Below, one piece after another: positions 25,464 to 33,147 of a stretch of DNA of 64,000 bases. Position 1 is the first letter of the stretch; each line of letters opens with the position of its first letter. Made by a program: the position numbers and the translations under genes. Source of the stretch: JAFDCJ01 sp964527835 (GTDB lineage: Bacteria; Desulfobacterota; Desulfobacteria; Desulfobacterales; JAFDCJ01); NCBI GenBank assembly GCA_964527835.1, contig CAZGNV010000005.1:46654-110653 (forward strand). The letters are read 5' to 3'. Under the pieces are notes generated by a model, which was not told where the DNA came from, did no database searches, and saw only the letters and a program-made list of their open reading frames with translations.

Positions 25464-25658
25464 ATGAAAGCCAGAGTCACAAAGGATTGCATGGGAGACC
25501 GTCGCTGCAATGATCTTTGCCCCGAGGTGTTCGAATACGACGAGGATGAATTGAAGTCGATTGTCAAGTTTGACGAAATTCCGGGAGAATACAAGGAACT
25601 GGTGCGAAAAGCCGCCGAGGAATGCGGCGCCCACGCCATTGAAATCGAGGAAGACTGA
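25464..25658 (+). CDS. [4Fe-4S] ferredoxin with Asp in place of the second cysteine
   Basis: A 64-residue single-cluster ferredoxin, a small cytoplasmic electron carrier. The N-terminal motif is C9-M-G-D12-R-R-C15-N-D-L-C19-P, so the usual CxxCxxC reads CxxDxxC. The last ligand is C54 in EECGAHAIEIEED. This is the pattern of Pyrococcus furiosus ferredoxin, where Asp binds one iron and the cluster can convert between [3Fe-4S] and [4Fe-4S]. The remaining C19 would be free. AAGGAG precedes the ATG. It stands 86 bases before rubrerythrin, a possible electron acceptor partner. Confidence 0.93.
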   Translation: MKARVTKDCMGDRRCNDLCPEVFEYDEDELKSIVKFDEIPGEYKELVRKAAEECGAHAIEIEED

Positions 25659-25744
25659 TTCGCGCACCCCCCCAGCCGGAGCGCCCGGGAAACGCCGGCA
25701 GCGGTTCCCGGCAGCGGCGCAGCCGGACAGAAAGGAACCCTGCA

Positions 25745-26320
25745 ATGGGAAAATTCAGAGAAAGCCGGACGGCCAAAAACCTGCTGGCCTCATTTGCCGG
25801 TGAATCCCAGGCCCGCAACCGGTATACCTATTTTGCCAGAAGGGCCGCCGAAGAAGGCTATGACCAGATTGCCGCCATATTCGAGGAGACCGCCGCCAAC
25901 GAATGCGAGCATGCCTTGCGGTTTTTCAAATTTTTCAACGGCGGCGAGCTGGAAATTACCGCCAGCTTCCCCGCCGGGGTGATCGGCTCCACCCATGACA
26001 ACCTGCTGGCAGCAGCGGCCGGAGAAAAATTTGAGCACTCCGAGCTGTATCCGGGTTTTGCCCGCATCGCGCGTGAAGAGGGCTTTGCAAGGGCCGCCGA
26101 CACCTGGGATGCCATCAGTGTTTCCGAAAAACAGCATGAAAAGCGCTACCGTGAACTGGCCGCCAATATTGAAAATGGGGCGGTTTTCAAACGCCGCCAG
26201 GAAGTGGTCTGGAAGTGCCGCAACTGCGGGTACCTGCACACGGGCTCCGAGGCGCCGGAACAGTGCCCGGCCTGTGCGAAACCCCGGGAGGTTTTTGAAC
26301 TGCTGGCCGAAAACTGGTAA
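25745..26320 (+). CDS. rbr: rubrerythrin
   Basis: A 191-residue rubrerythrin, which reduces hydrogen peroxide in anaerobes. The diiron four-helix bundle shows E-x-x-R and ExxH pairs, such as FAGESQARNRYTYFA, EETAANECEHALRFF and ISVSEKQHEKRY. The C-terminal rubredoxin-like domain has CRNCGYLHTG and CPACAKPREVFE. All ligands appear present, so the protein should be functional. AAGGA stands before the ATG. The ferredoxin gene upstream could be cotranscribed and feed it electrons. Confidence 0.97.
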   Translation: MGKFRESRTAKNLLASFAGESQARNRYTYFARRAAEEGYDQIAAIFEETAANECEHALRFFKFFNGGELEITASFPAGVIGSTHDNLLAAAAGEKFEHSELYPGFARIAREEGFARAADTWDAISVSEKQHEKRYRELAANIENGAVFKRRQEVVWKCRNCGYLHTGSEAPEQCPACAKPREVFELLAENW

Positions 26321-26330
26321 ACAAACACGT

Positions 26331-26416
26331 TTCAGGTTCAGGGTTCAGGGTTACAACCACTTTTTACTTAATATTTGATGCGAATCGGTTTTCAGCCCCT
26401 GAACCGCTCAACCCTG
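26331..26416. repeat. paired inverted heptad clusters between rbr and the cyclase gene
   Basis: TTCAGGTTCAGGGTTCAGGG (26331-26350, three 7-base units) is followed 45 bases later by CCCCTGAACCGCTCAACCCTGG (26396-26416), which is largely complementary. The pair sits between convergent genes and could fold as a long imperfect stem that stops both transcripts. The right arm ends 18 bases before the cyclase stop codon. Confidence 0.65.
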
Positions 26417-26434
26417 GTTAGAGACGTTGCCGGT

Positions 26435-27871
26435 TTACTGGTTTCTCAGCCGGGTCTGGTAGGTGATGGTGACCTTCTCGCTGGAGCCGGATGCAATCTT
26501 CAACGATGCCGGGCTGAGGGCCAGATTCACCGTAATGGTCCCCTGCAGCTGCAAATTGTCGATGGGTACTTTTTCGGTGTAAATGGTCGTCATTTTTTCC
26601 AGCAGGCGTCGGGCACCGATCACCTCCACCGTGTCCGGGACAATGGTGGCTTCGACCAGAATGAAGTGGTCCGGCAGCCGCCCCACCCAGTCGATCTGCA
26701 CCGGCAGTTTCTTTTTCATGAGCACATCCAGCTCGACGTCCACCACCGCAGGCGTCACCCCCTTCAGGATAATGCCCGGCGGCAGGGAAATGTTTTTGCG
26801 GGTAATGGAAAAGGTGTTCTGGCCCGGCTTGGCCTGCTTGAGATCCAGCTTGACCTGCACCTGGTCGGGCTTGATGGATTTTATCAGAGCCCCCGAGCCC
26901 TCCAGTTCGAGGCTGACGGTGTTGACCGAGGTACTGACGATCTGCATGGCAGGATCCCGGTTGGTGTACTCCACCGGAACGTCCAGGGAAACCAGGGTGT
27001 GCCCTCCCCGGGACACGCTGAGCCACACGCCGGTGACAAAAACAATGGAAAACAGGGCGGCGGCCACCAGCTGAAGTCTTTCCCGGCGCGCGTCGCGCCC
27101 CCGGCGGACGGCCACGCCCATGTGCTCGCGCAGAATCTGCTCGAGCCGGCGCCTTTGCCGAACCACCTGCAAACCGCCTTTGCGGGCCACCACCACATCG
27201 CCCCTTTCCTCGGAAACCGCGATCACCAGGGCATCGCTGACCTCGGCCAGACCCAGGGCCGCCCGATGCCGCGTGCCGTAATGGCTGGGAATGTCCTCGC
27301 TGCGTGACAGGGGCAGAATGGCCGCGACCTGCTCGACCTGGTCTCCCCGGATAACGGCCGCCCCGTCATGAACCGGGTTGTTGGGCCAGAAAATGCTCAG
27401 GATCATTTCCCTTGAAACCCGGCCGTTCCAGGGAATGCCGCGCTGGATGACTTCTTCCAGGTCTTCCTTGCCGGGAAACACCAGCAGGGCTCCGCAATGG
27501 TTCTGGGCCATTTCGCGAACGCTTTGCACAATGATCTCGATGACCGAAAAAACGGTCTTTGACGAAACGCCCCACAGGATGGACCTTAAATTGCGGGCCT
27601 GCAAAACACTGCGGATTTCATTGCGAAAAATAACAATGATGATAAAGGCGCCCAGGGCGACAATGCCCTGCACCACCCAGCTGGTGACGATCAGGCCCAG
27701 GGAAACGGCGACCTGCTGAAAAAACCACAGCACGGCCATGCCGATGAGCACCCGGAAGGCATTGGTGCCCCTGAAAAGAACATAAAAGCGAAACAGGATG
27801 TAGCTGACCAGGCCGATGTCGACCAGATCCTGCCAGCGCAGGCTGGCAATCAGATAAATGAACCTGTCCAT
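26435..27871 (-). CDS. cdaA: membrane diadenylate cyclase fused to YbbR repeats (CdaA-CdaR fusion)
   Basis: A 478-residue protein that joins two parts usually encoded separately. Residues 1-85 form three membrane helices. Residues 90-250 are the DAC (DisA_N) domain with the catalytic motifs D169-G-A (NNPVHDGAAVI) and R201-H-R (YGTRHRAALG), which makes cyclic di-AMP from two ATP. After another membrane helix at 267-287 come YbbR-type repeats to the end (for example VSLDVPVEYTN, LPVQIDWVGRLPDHFILVEA), probably on the periplasmic side. In Firmicutes CdaR regulates CdaA from a separate gene. The DUF2914 gene follows upstream by 6 bases in the same operon. Confidence 0.93.
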   Translation of the reverse strand: MDRFIYLIASLRWQDLVDIGLVSYILFRFYVLFRGTNAFRVLIGMAVLWFFQQVAVSLGLIVTSWVVQGIVALGAFIIIVIFRNEIRSVLQARNLRSILWGVSSKTVFSVIEIIVQSVREMAQNHCGALLVFPGKEDLEEVIQRGIPWNGRVSREMILSIFWPNNPVHDGAAVIRGDQVEQVAAILPLSRSEDIPSHYGTRHRAALGLAEVSDALVIAVSEERGDVVVARKGGLQVVRQRRRLEQILREHMGVAVRRGRDARRERLQLVAAALFSIVFVTGVWLSVSRGGHTLVSLDVPVEYTNRDPAMQIVSTSVNTVSLELEGSGALIKSIKPDQVQVKLDLKQAKPGQNTFSITRKNISLPPGIILKGVTPAVVDVELDVLMKKKLPVQIDWVGRLPDHFILVEATIVPDTVEVIGARRLLEKMTTIYTEKVPIDNLQLQGTITVNLALSPASLKIASGSSEKVTITYQTRLRNQ

Positions 27872-27877
27872 AGCCGG

Positions 27878-28315
27878 TTATTCCGTGATGCTGAAGCGCA
27901 CAATGCCAAGCACATTGCCCCTGGCGTCGATGATTTCCACCCGCCAGGGGCCGATATCCTCCACCCGAAACTGGATGCTGCTGTATGCCGACCAGCGCGG
28001 AGGCCTGAGGGTCAATCGTATTTTGGCGCTGGGCCGGTCCCGGTGCAACCAGCGGTGATAAATCACCGTTTTTTTCCGCACGGGATCAAAGGAAGTAAAA
28101 CAGATGGCCTTGCGCCGTTCGATGGAAAAAACGGAGGTCGGATTCCGGGGGGTGTTTCCCTGGATCTCTTCACACATCACCGCCTGAACCAGGGTGATTT
28201 GATCTTTGGCAGCCTTGGCGTTGTCGCCCGCCCCGGCAGGCAGCGGCACGGCAAGCACCACCAGCAATCCTGCAATGATCGCCGCCAGCGGCATAGCAAT
28301 ACGATGGTTACACAT
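27878..28315 (-). CDS. DUF2914-family secreted protein
   Basis: A 145-residue protein with an N-terminal signal peptide (LAAIIAGLLVVLAVPLPAGA-type run, cut near GAG). The mature part ends with the DUF2914 pattern KTVIYHRWLHRDRP, then WSAYSSIQF and GPWRVEIIDARGNVL. DUF2914 domains occur in envelope proteins of Proteobacteria and have no assigned reaction. The ATG at 28315 is eight bases behind AAAGGGA; a GTG at 28321 is too close to that site. It lies 6 bases before the cyclase gene on the same strand, so both are probably one transcript. Confidence 0.75.
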   Translation of the reverse strand: MCNHRIAMPLAAIIAGLLVVLAVPLPAGAGDNAKAAKDQITLVQAVMCEEIQGNTPRNPTSVFSIERRKAICFTSFDPVRKKTVIYHRWLHRDRPSAKIRLTLRPPRWSAYSSIQFRVEDIGPWRVEIIDARGNVLGIVRFSITE

Positions 28316-28421
28316 GATCACATCCCTTTAATGAAATACAAAAGGAGACTTTTTGTAATGTCTTAATAGCCAGGCAATCTGCTGGCAATTGAGCGCAATA
28401 TGTATTTTGGTTGAGCGTCAT

Positions 28422-28560
28422 TGTCCATTTGGGGAGAAAAGCCAGCGGATCGGTTGGCGTTAAAAATTTAAAGCTGTTTGAGGCGCTTGCGCCGAGTTCT
28501 TTAAATTTAGCCAGCCGATCCGATGTTTATCCGCCTCTGGCGGAGCGCCCCCAATGGACA
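28422..28560. repeat. 139-nt nested hairpin element
   Basis: Three nested arm pairs fold on one axis: TGTCCATTTGGGG with CCCCCAATGGACA (28422-28434, 28548-28560), CGGATCGGTTGGC plus an AT-rich arm with their complements (28446-28473 and 28499-28522), and an inner GGCGC-TT-GCGCC (28482-28493). An extra side hairpin CCGCC-TCT-GGCGG lies at 28531-28543. It fills most of the gap between divergent genes. It could be a MITE-like element or a structured RNA; I cannot tell which. Confidence 0.7.
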
Positions 28561-28782
28561 CCGGGAGTGAAATCAAAATGCATGTTGCGCGACGCATACT
28601 GCAACTGATTAAGAAGTTACCTCCATTTATGCTAATATCTTATCGTTATAATTTGAATTTTTTTCAAGCAAAAACACGAAAGTTTTTGCAAATTGTGTCC
28701 GTTTTCGGGTATCTTGGGCTGTCGTTGAGCATTTTGCGGCCGGCAACAGCTTGCCGCCGTCCCAAGGAGAGACTGAATTTCC
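28561..28782 (+). promoter_or_regulatory. leader of the glycogen operon with possible -10 box
   Basis: AT-rich sequence with a perfect TATAAT (28647-28652) but no convincing -35. Further down a hairpin with GGCAA-CAGC-TTGCC at its core lies near 28736-28758, directly ahead of AAGGAG. The ribosome site is 13 bases from the ATG, longer than usual. Together with the repeat at 28422-28560 it explains the 467-base gap between the DUF2914 and debranching genes. Confidence 0.35.
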
Positions 28783-31700
28783 ATGACTCCCGATGAGCAA
28801 TTGACCCAGAACCCGGCACCCGGCGAGCGCGTGGTGAAATTTTGCGGCGACACGGTGACCTTCACCCTCGGGCTGGCAAATTCTGCCAGCGGCACGGCCT
28901 GGGTGCGCACCAATATCGGCCGGGCGGCCATCATTCGCCGTGAAATCATCCGCCAGGTGGAAAAAGCGCAACCGCCCCTGGGCCGCGACTGGTTCGACAT
29001 CCCCATGCAGCGCCTGGACGCGCACACGTTTCAGGCCACCCTGCCCCTGTGCGAATGCGGCCATTTTGAAGCCAAGTGCTTCTTTTTGCCCCAAAACCGA
29101 CAGACCCCGGTCTGGCCGGCAGGCCCCAACACCGCCGTCAATGTGGATGGCGCCGGCGCCTGCTGCGCGAATATCATCTACAACGCCTTCGTACGGCAGT
29201 TCGGCCCCAACAAGGCCGGTGAAGAAAAGCTGGCTGCCGGCGAGCAAGAAGTCGTGGAGCGGCTTGACGAACGCGGCTACACGGTGATCCCCCCGTCGGG
29301 GACCTTTCGGGACCTGATCGCTGAGCTGGATTTTATCTTCGGCACCCTGGGATGCACCATCCTGATGCTGCTGCCGATTCATCCCACGCCCACCACTTAC
29401 GGCCGCATGGGCCGCTTCGGCAGCCCTTACGCGGCCTTGAGCTTCACCACCGTGGACCCGGCCCTGGCGCGCTTCGATCCGCACGCCACGCCCCTGGAAC
29501 AGTTCATCGAGCTGGTCGATGCCGTCCACCAGCGCTGCGGCCGGATCTTTATCGACATCGCCATCAACCACACCGGCTGGGCGGCGGATCTGCACGAAAG
29601 CCATCCGCGCTGGCTGGTCCGCGACCCGGAGGGCAAGATCGAGGTGCCCGGCGCCTGGGGGGTCAGCTGGGCGGACCTGACCCGGCTGGACTACCGCCAC
29701 CAGGACCTGTGGCAGTACATGGCCGAAGTTTTTTTGAAATGGTGCCGCCGCGGCGTGGACGGGTTTCGCTGCGATGCGGGCTACATGATTCCGGCTGCGG
29801 CCTGGAAATACATTGTGGCCCGGGTGCGCGACTGCTACCCGGACACGGTCTTTTTGCTGGAGGGGCTGGGGGGAAAAATTGCGGTCACCCGCCAGCTGCT
29901 GAATTCCGCCAACTTGAACTGGGCCTATTCGGAGCTGTTTCAAAATTACGACCGCGCTCAAATCGAAAATTACCTGCCCGAAGCCATCGCCATCTCGGCC
30001 AGCGACGGCATTGCCGTGCATTTTGCCGAAACCCACGACAATCCCCGCCTGGCCGCGCGCTCCCCGGGCTATGCCCGCCTGCGCACCGCCCTGTGCGCCC
30101 TGCTTTCCACCCAGGGGGCCTTTGGTTTTGCCAACGGGGTGGAATGGTTTGCCACTGAAAAAATCGACGTGCACCGCAGTCCATCGCTGAACTGGGGCGG
30201 GTCGCCCAACCAGGTCGAACACCTCCAGCGGCTCAGCCGGCTGCTCAAAACCCATCCGGCCTTCGGTCCCCGAACCGAGCTGAAAATGATCCAGGCCGGC
30301 GAGGGCAACCACATCGTGCTGCGCCGCCGCCATCTGCCCACGGGCAAACAGCTGGTGATCGTCGTCAACCTGGACGACGCGCAGCCGACGACGGCCGCCT
30401 GGGCGGCCCCGGAGCGGCAAAATGAATTTTTCGATCTGCTGACCGGCGCCCGCATCACCGCTGCCAGCGCCGACGGCCTCCACACCTGCGTGCTGAAGCC
30501 CGGCCAGGTGCTGTGCCTGACTGCCGATGAGACGGAGCTGGCCGCCGTGCAGCGGGCGCCGGCAGCCTCCTTTGCCCTGCCCGGGCCAACCGAACACCAG
30601 CAGCTGCGGGCCTGGGCCCTCGAGGTGCATCGCTGCTACAACGGCACCGGCGATCTTGGCGGGTTCGACCCGGATGCGGCCGCCGGACAGTTGAAAAAAG
30701 ACCCGCTGGCTTTCTGCGCCCAGCTCAACCCCTTGAGCGCCGAAACCCGGGTCATCACCTGGCAATGGCCCCGGGACCTGCGCCGGCAGCTCATGCTGCC
30801 GGCGGGGCATTTTCTGCTGGTGCAGGCGGACACGGCGTTTCGCGCCCGGCTGGAAGATGAGCGCCGGACACTGGCGGTCCGCGACAGTCTGCCGGATGCC
30901 GCCGGAGCGCATTTTGTCCTGTTTGCGCCTGTCGATTCCCCCCGGGCTGCCCGTCCATTGACGATGAAGCTGTCCGTCTATGCAGCCGACGGATGCCGCC
31001 ATGCCAACGCACCGCTGCTGGCGCTGGAGCCGCCGGAAAAGGCGGCCGTCAAGCGCATCTTTTCGCGCACCGAGCTGCTGCAAAAAAAACCGATGCTGCT
31101 CAACACCAACGGGCGCGGCGCCATGCTGCGCATCCCGGCGTGCTGGGGGCGGCTCGACAGCCGTTATGACGCCCTGCTGGCGGCCAACCTCAGCGGGCAA
31201 TTCCCTGAAGACCGCTGGATCATGTGGACCCGCTGCCGGGTGTGGGTGGTTTTCCAGGATTTTTCCCAGGCCCTGAACACCGACTGCCTGCACGGGTTCG
31301 CCGTCGACAATGACGGCGCCGGGTACTGGCGCTATCACGTGCCCACTGGCCAGGGCGAACACATCGTCATCACCATGGGACTCAAGATGACCGCCGGCGA
31401 AAATGCCGTGCAGCTGTTTTTTCATCGCCATCCCACCCGGGGGGCTGCCGGAAGGCTGGACGATTCGCGCGCCGTGCGCCTGATTTTGAGGCCCGACATC
31501 GAAAACCGCAGCTTTCATGAAACCACCAAGGCCTACACCGGCCCTGAAGCGCACTGGCCGCAAAGCGTTGCCGCCGGCGGCGGCGGCTTTGACTTCACAC
31601 CGGACGCCGATCATCACCTGCGCATGCGCATCAGTGCCGGCGAGTTTGTGCGCGAGCCCCAGTGGGAGTATATGATCCACCGGGCCGCGGATGCCGAACG

Positions 31701-33066
31701 CGGCCTGGACCCGGACTCGGACCTGTTCAGCCCCGGCTATTTCGCCGCCGACCTGAACGGCGGCGGGACCGTCACGCTGACCGGCCGGGTCAACCCCGGC
31801 GCCGACAGCAGCGCTGACGACTCCACACCGTTCACCGCCCGGCTCCAGGGGCCCTTCGAATCCCGGCAGGAGCGCCGGGGCGCTCCTTTGGCGGTGCTCA
31901 CCCGGGCGCTGGACGACTTCGTAGTCGCCCGCGGGGAGCTCAAATCCGTCATCGCCGGCTATCCCTGGTTTCTGGACTGGGGCCGGGACGCCCTGATTTT
32001 TGTCCGCGGCCTGATCGCCGCCGGCCGCCCAGCCGCCGCCCGCCAGATTCTCATACAGTTCGGCCGCTTCGAGCAGCAGGGCACCCTGCCGAACATGATC
32101 CGCGGCAACGACGCCGCCAACCGGGACACCAGCGATGCGCCCCTGTGGTTTGCCGTCGCCTGCCGGGAGCTGGTGCAGGCGGAAAACAGCAGCGATTTTC
32201 TGCAGGCCGACGCCGGCGGGCGCAGCATCGGTCAAATCCTGGTTGCCATCGCCAGCTCCTATCGCGACGGCACCGCCAACGGCATCCGCATGGACCCGGA
32301 GACCGGCCTGGTTTTCAGCCCGGCCCACTTCACCTGGATGGACACCGACCATCCGGCCGGCAGCCCCCGGCAGGGGTATCCGGTGGAAATCCAGGCCCTG
32401 TGGCTGGCGGCCCTGGGGTTTGCGGCGACCATCGACAGCAACGGTCCCTGGCGGGAGCTGGGCGCCCGGGTGCGCACGTCCATTGAAAAACGGTTCTGGC
32501 AGCCGCAGCTCGGCTACCTGTCGGACTGCCTGCACGCTGACCCCGGCCATCCCGCCACCCGGGCAACGGCTGACGACGCCCTGCGGCCCAACCAGCTGCT
32601 GGCCGTCACCCTGGAAGCTATCGAAAACCCGGGCATCTGCCGGCAGATCCTGTCCGCCTGCCAGTCGCTGCTGGTGCCGGGCGCCATCCGCAGCCTCGCG
32701 GACCGGCCGGTGCGCCATCCCATCGCGGTTGTCCATCACGGCCAGCCGCTCAACGATCCCCATCACCCCTACCAGGGGCGCTACAGCGGGGATGAAGACA
32801 CCCGGCGCAAGCCCGCCTATCACAACGGCACGGCCTGGAGCTGGCTGCTGCCATCGTTTTGCGAGGCCTGGGCCCTGACCTACGGCCAGCCGGGCAAAGA
32901 TGCCGCCCGGGCCTGGCTGACCAGCGCCGTGGACCTGGCCTCGACGGGATGCCTGGGGCACATCCCGGAAATCATGGACGGTGATTTTCCCCACACCCCG
33001 CGTGGATGCGATGCCCAGGCCTGGGGGGTCAGCGAACTGCTGCGGGTGTGGCGGGCACTGTTTTAA
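28783..33066 (+). CDS. glycogen-debranching-type protein, GH13 fused to GH133
   Basis: A 1427-residue two-enzyme protein. The N-terminal half (about 165-540) is a GH13 alpha-amylase barrel with nucleophile D331 in FRCDAG, acid/base E360 in FLLEGLGG and HD at 418-419 in FAETHDNPR. The C-terminal part, from about residue 1030, is an amylo-alpha-1,6-glucosidase domain (GH133) with GYPWFLDWGRDALIFVRG and YHNGTAWSWLLPSF. The middle looks beta-rich. The layout resembles the eukaryotic debranching enzyme, which combines 4-alpha-glucanotransferase and 1,6-glucosidase. It would remove limit branches left by the phosphorylase encoded next. It heads the operon with glgP, glgA and glgB. Confidence 0.9.
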   Translation: MTPDEQLTQNPAPGERVVKFCGDTVTFTLGLANSASGTAWVRTNIGRAAIIRREIIRQVEKAQPPLGRDWFDIPMQRLDAHTFQATLPLCECGHFEAKCFFLPQNRQTPVWPAGPNTAVNVDGAGACCANIIYNAFVRQFGPNKAGEEKLAAGEQEVVERLDERGYTVIPPSGTFRDLIAELDFIFGTLGCTILMLLPIHPTPTTYGRMGRFGSPYAALSFTTVDPALARFDPHATPLEQFIELVDAVHQRCGRIFIDIAINHTGWAADLHESHPRWLVRDPEGKIEVPGAWGVSWADLTRLDYRHQDLWQYMAEVFLKWCRRGVDGFRCDAGYMIPAAAWKYIVARVRDCYPDTVFLLEGLGGKIAVTRQLLNSANLNWAYSELFQNYDRAQIENYLPEAIAISASDGIAVHFAETHDNPRLAARSPGYARLRTALCALLSTQGAFGFANGVEWFATEKIDVHRSPSLNWGGSPNQVEHLQRLSRLLKTHPAFGPRTELKMIQAGEGNHIVLRRRHLPTGKQLVIVVNLDDAQPTTAAWAAPERQNEFFDLLTGARITAASADGLHTCVLKPGQVLCLTADETELAAVQRAPAASFALPGPTEHQQLRAWALEVHRCYNGTGDLGGFDPDAAAGQLKKDPLAFCAQLNPLSAETRVITWQWPRDLRRQLMLPAGHFLLVQADTAFRARLEDERRTLAVRDSLPDAAGAHFVLFAPVDSPRAARPLTMKLSVYAADGCRHANAPLLALEPPEKAAVKRIFSRTELLQKKPMLLNTNGRGAMLRIPACWGRLDSRYDALLAANLSGQFPEDRWIMWTRCRVWVVFQDFSQALNTDCLHGFAVDNDGAGYWRYHVPTGQGEHIVITMGLKMTAGENAVQLFFHRHPTRGAAGRLDDSRAVRLILRPDIENRSFHETTKAYTGPEAHWPQSVAAGGGGFDFTPDADHHLRMRISAGEFVREPQWEYMIHRAADAERGLDPDSDLFSPGYFAADLNGGGTVTLTGRVNPGADSSADDSTPFTARLQGPFESRQERRGAPLAVLTRALDDFVVARGELKSVIAGYPWFLDWGRDALIFVRGLIAAGRPAAARQILIQFGRFEQQGTLPNMIRGNDAANRDTSDAPLWFAVACRELVQAENSSDFLQADAGGRSIGQILVAIASSYRDGTANGIRMDPETGLVFSPAHFTWMDTDHPAGSPRQGYPVEIQALWLAALGFAATIDSNGPWRELGARVRTSIEKRFWQPQLGYLSDCLHADPGHPATRATADDALRPNQLLAVTLEAIENPGICRQILSACQSLLVPGAIRSLADRPVRHPIAVVHHGQPLNDPHHPYQGRYSGDEDTRRKPAYHNGTAWSWLLPSFCEAWALTYGQPGKDAARAWLTSAVDLASTGCLGHIPEIMDGDFPHTPRGCDAQAWGVSELLRVWRALF

Positions 33067-33147
33067 GAATCCTGTTGATTTTTTTGAGTTTAATCCATAT
33101 CTTTCAGCCTGTAAAATCGTATTTGCAAAACCGGAGATTTTGAGCGC

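Noticed and set aside
26331..26350. CRISPR-like array of the GGTTCAG repeats
   Set aside because: Units are 7 bases without spacers, occur in inverted pairs, and no cas gene is in the window.
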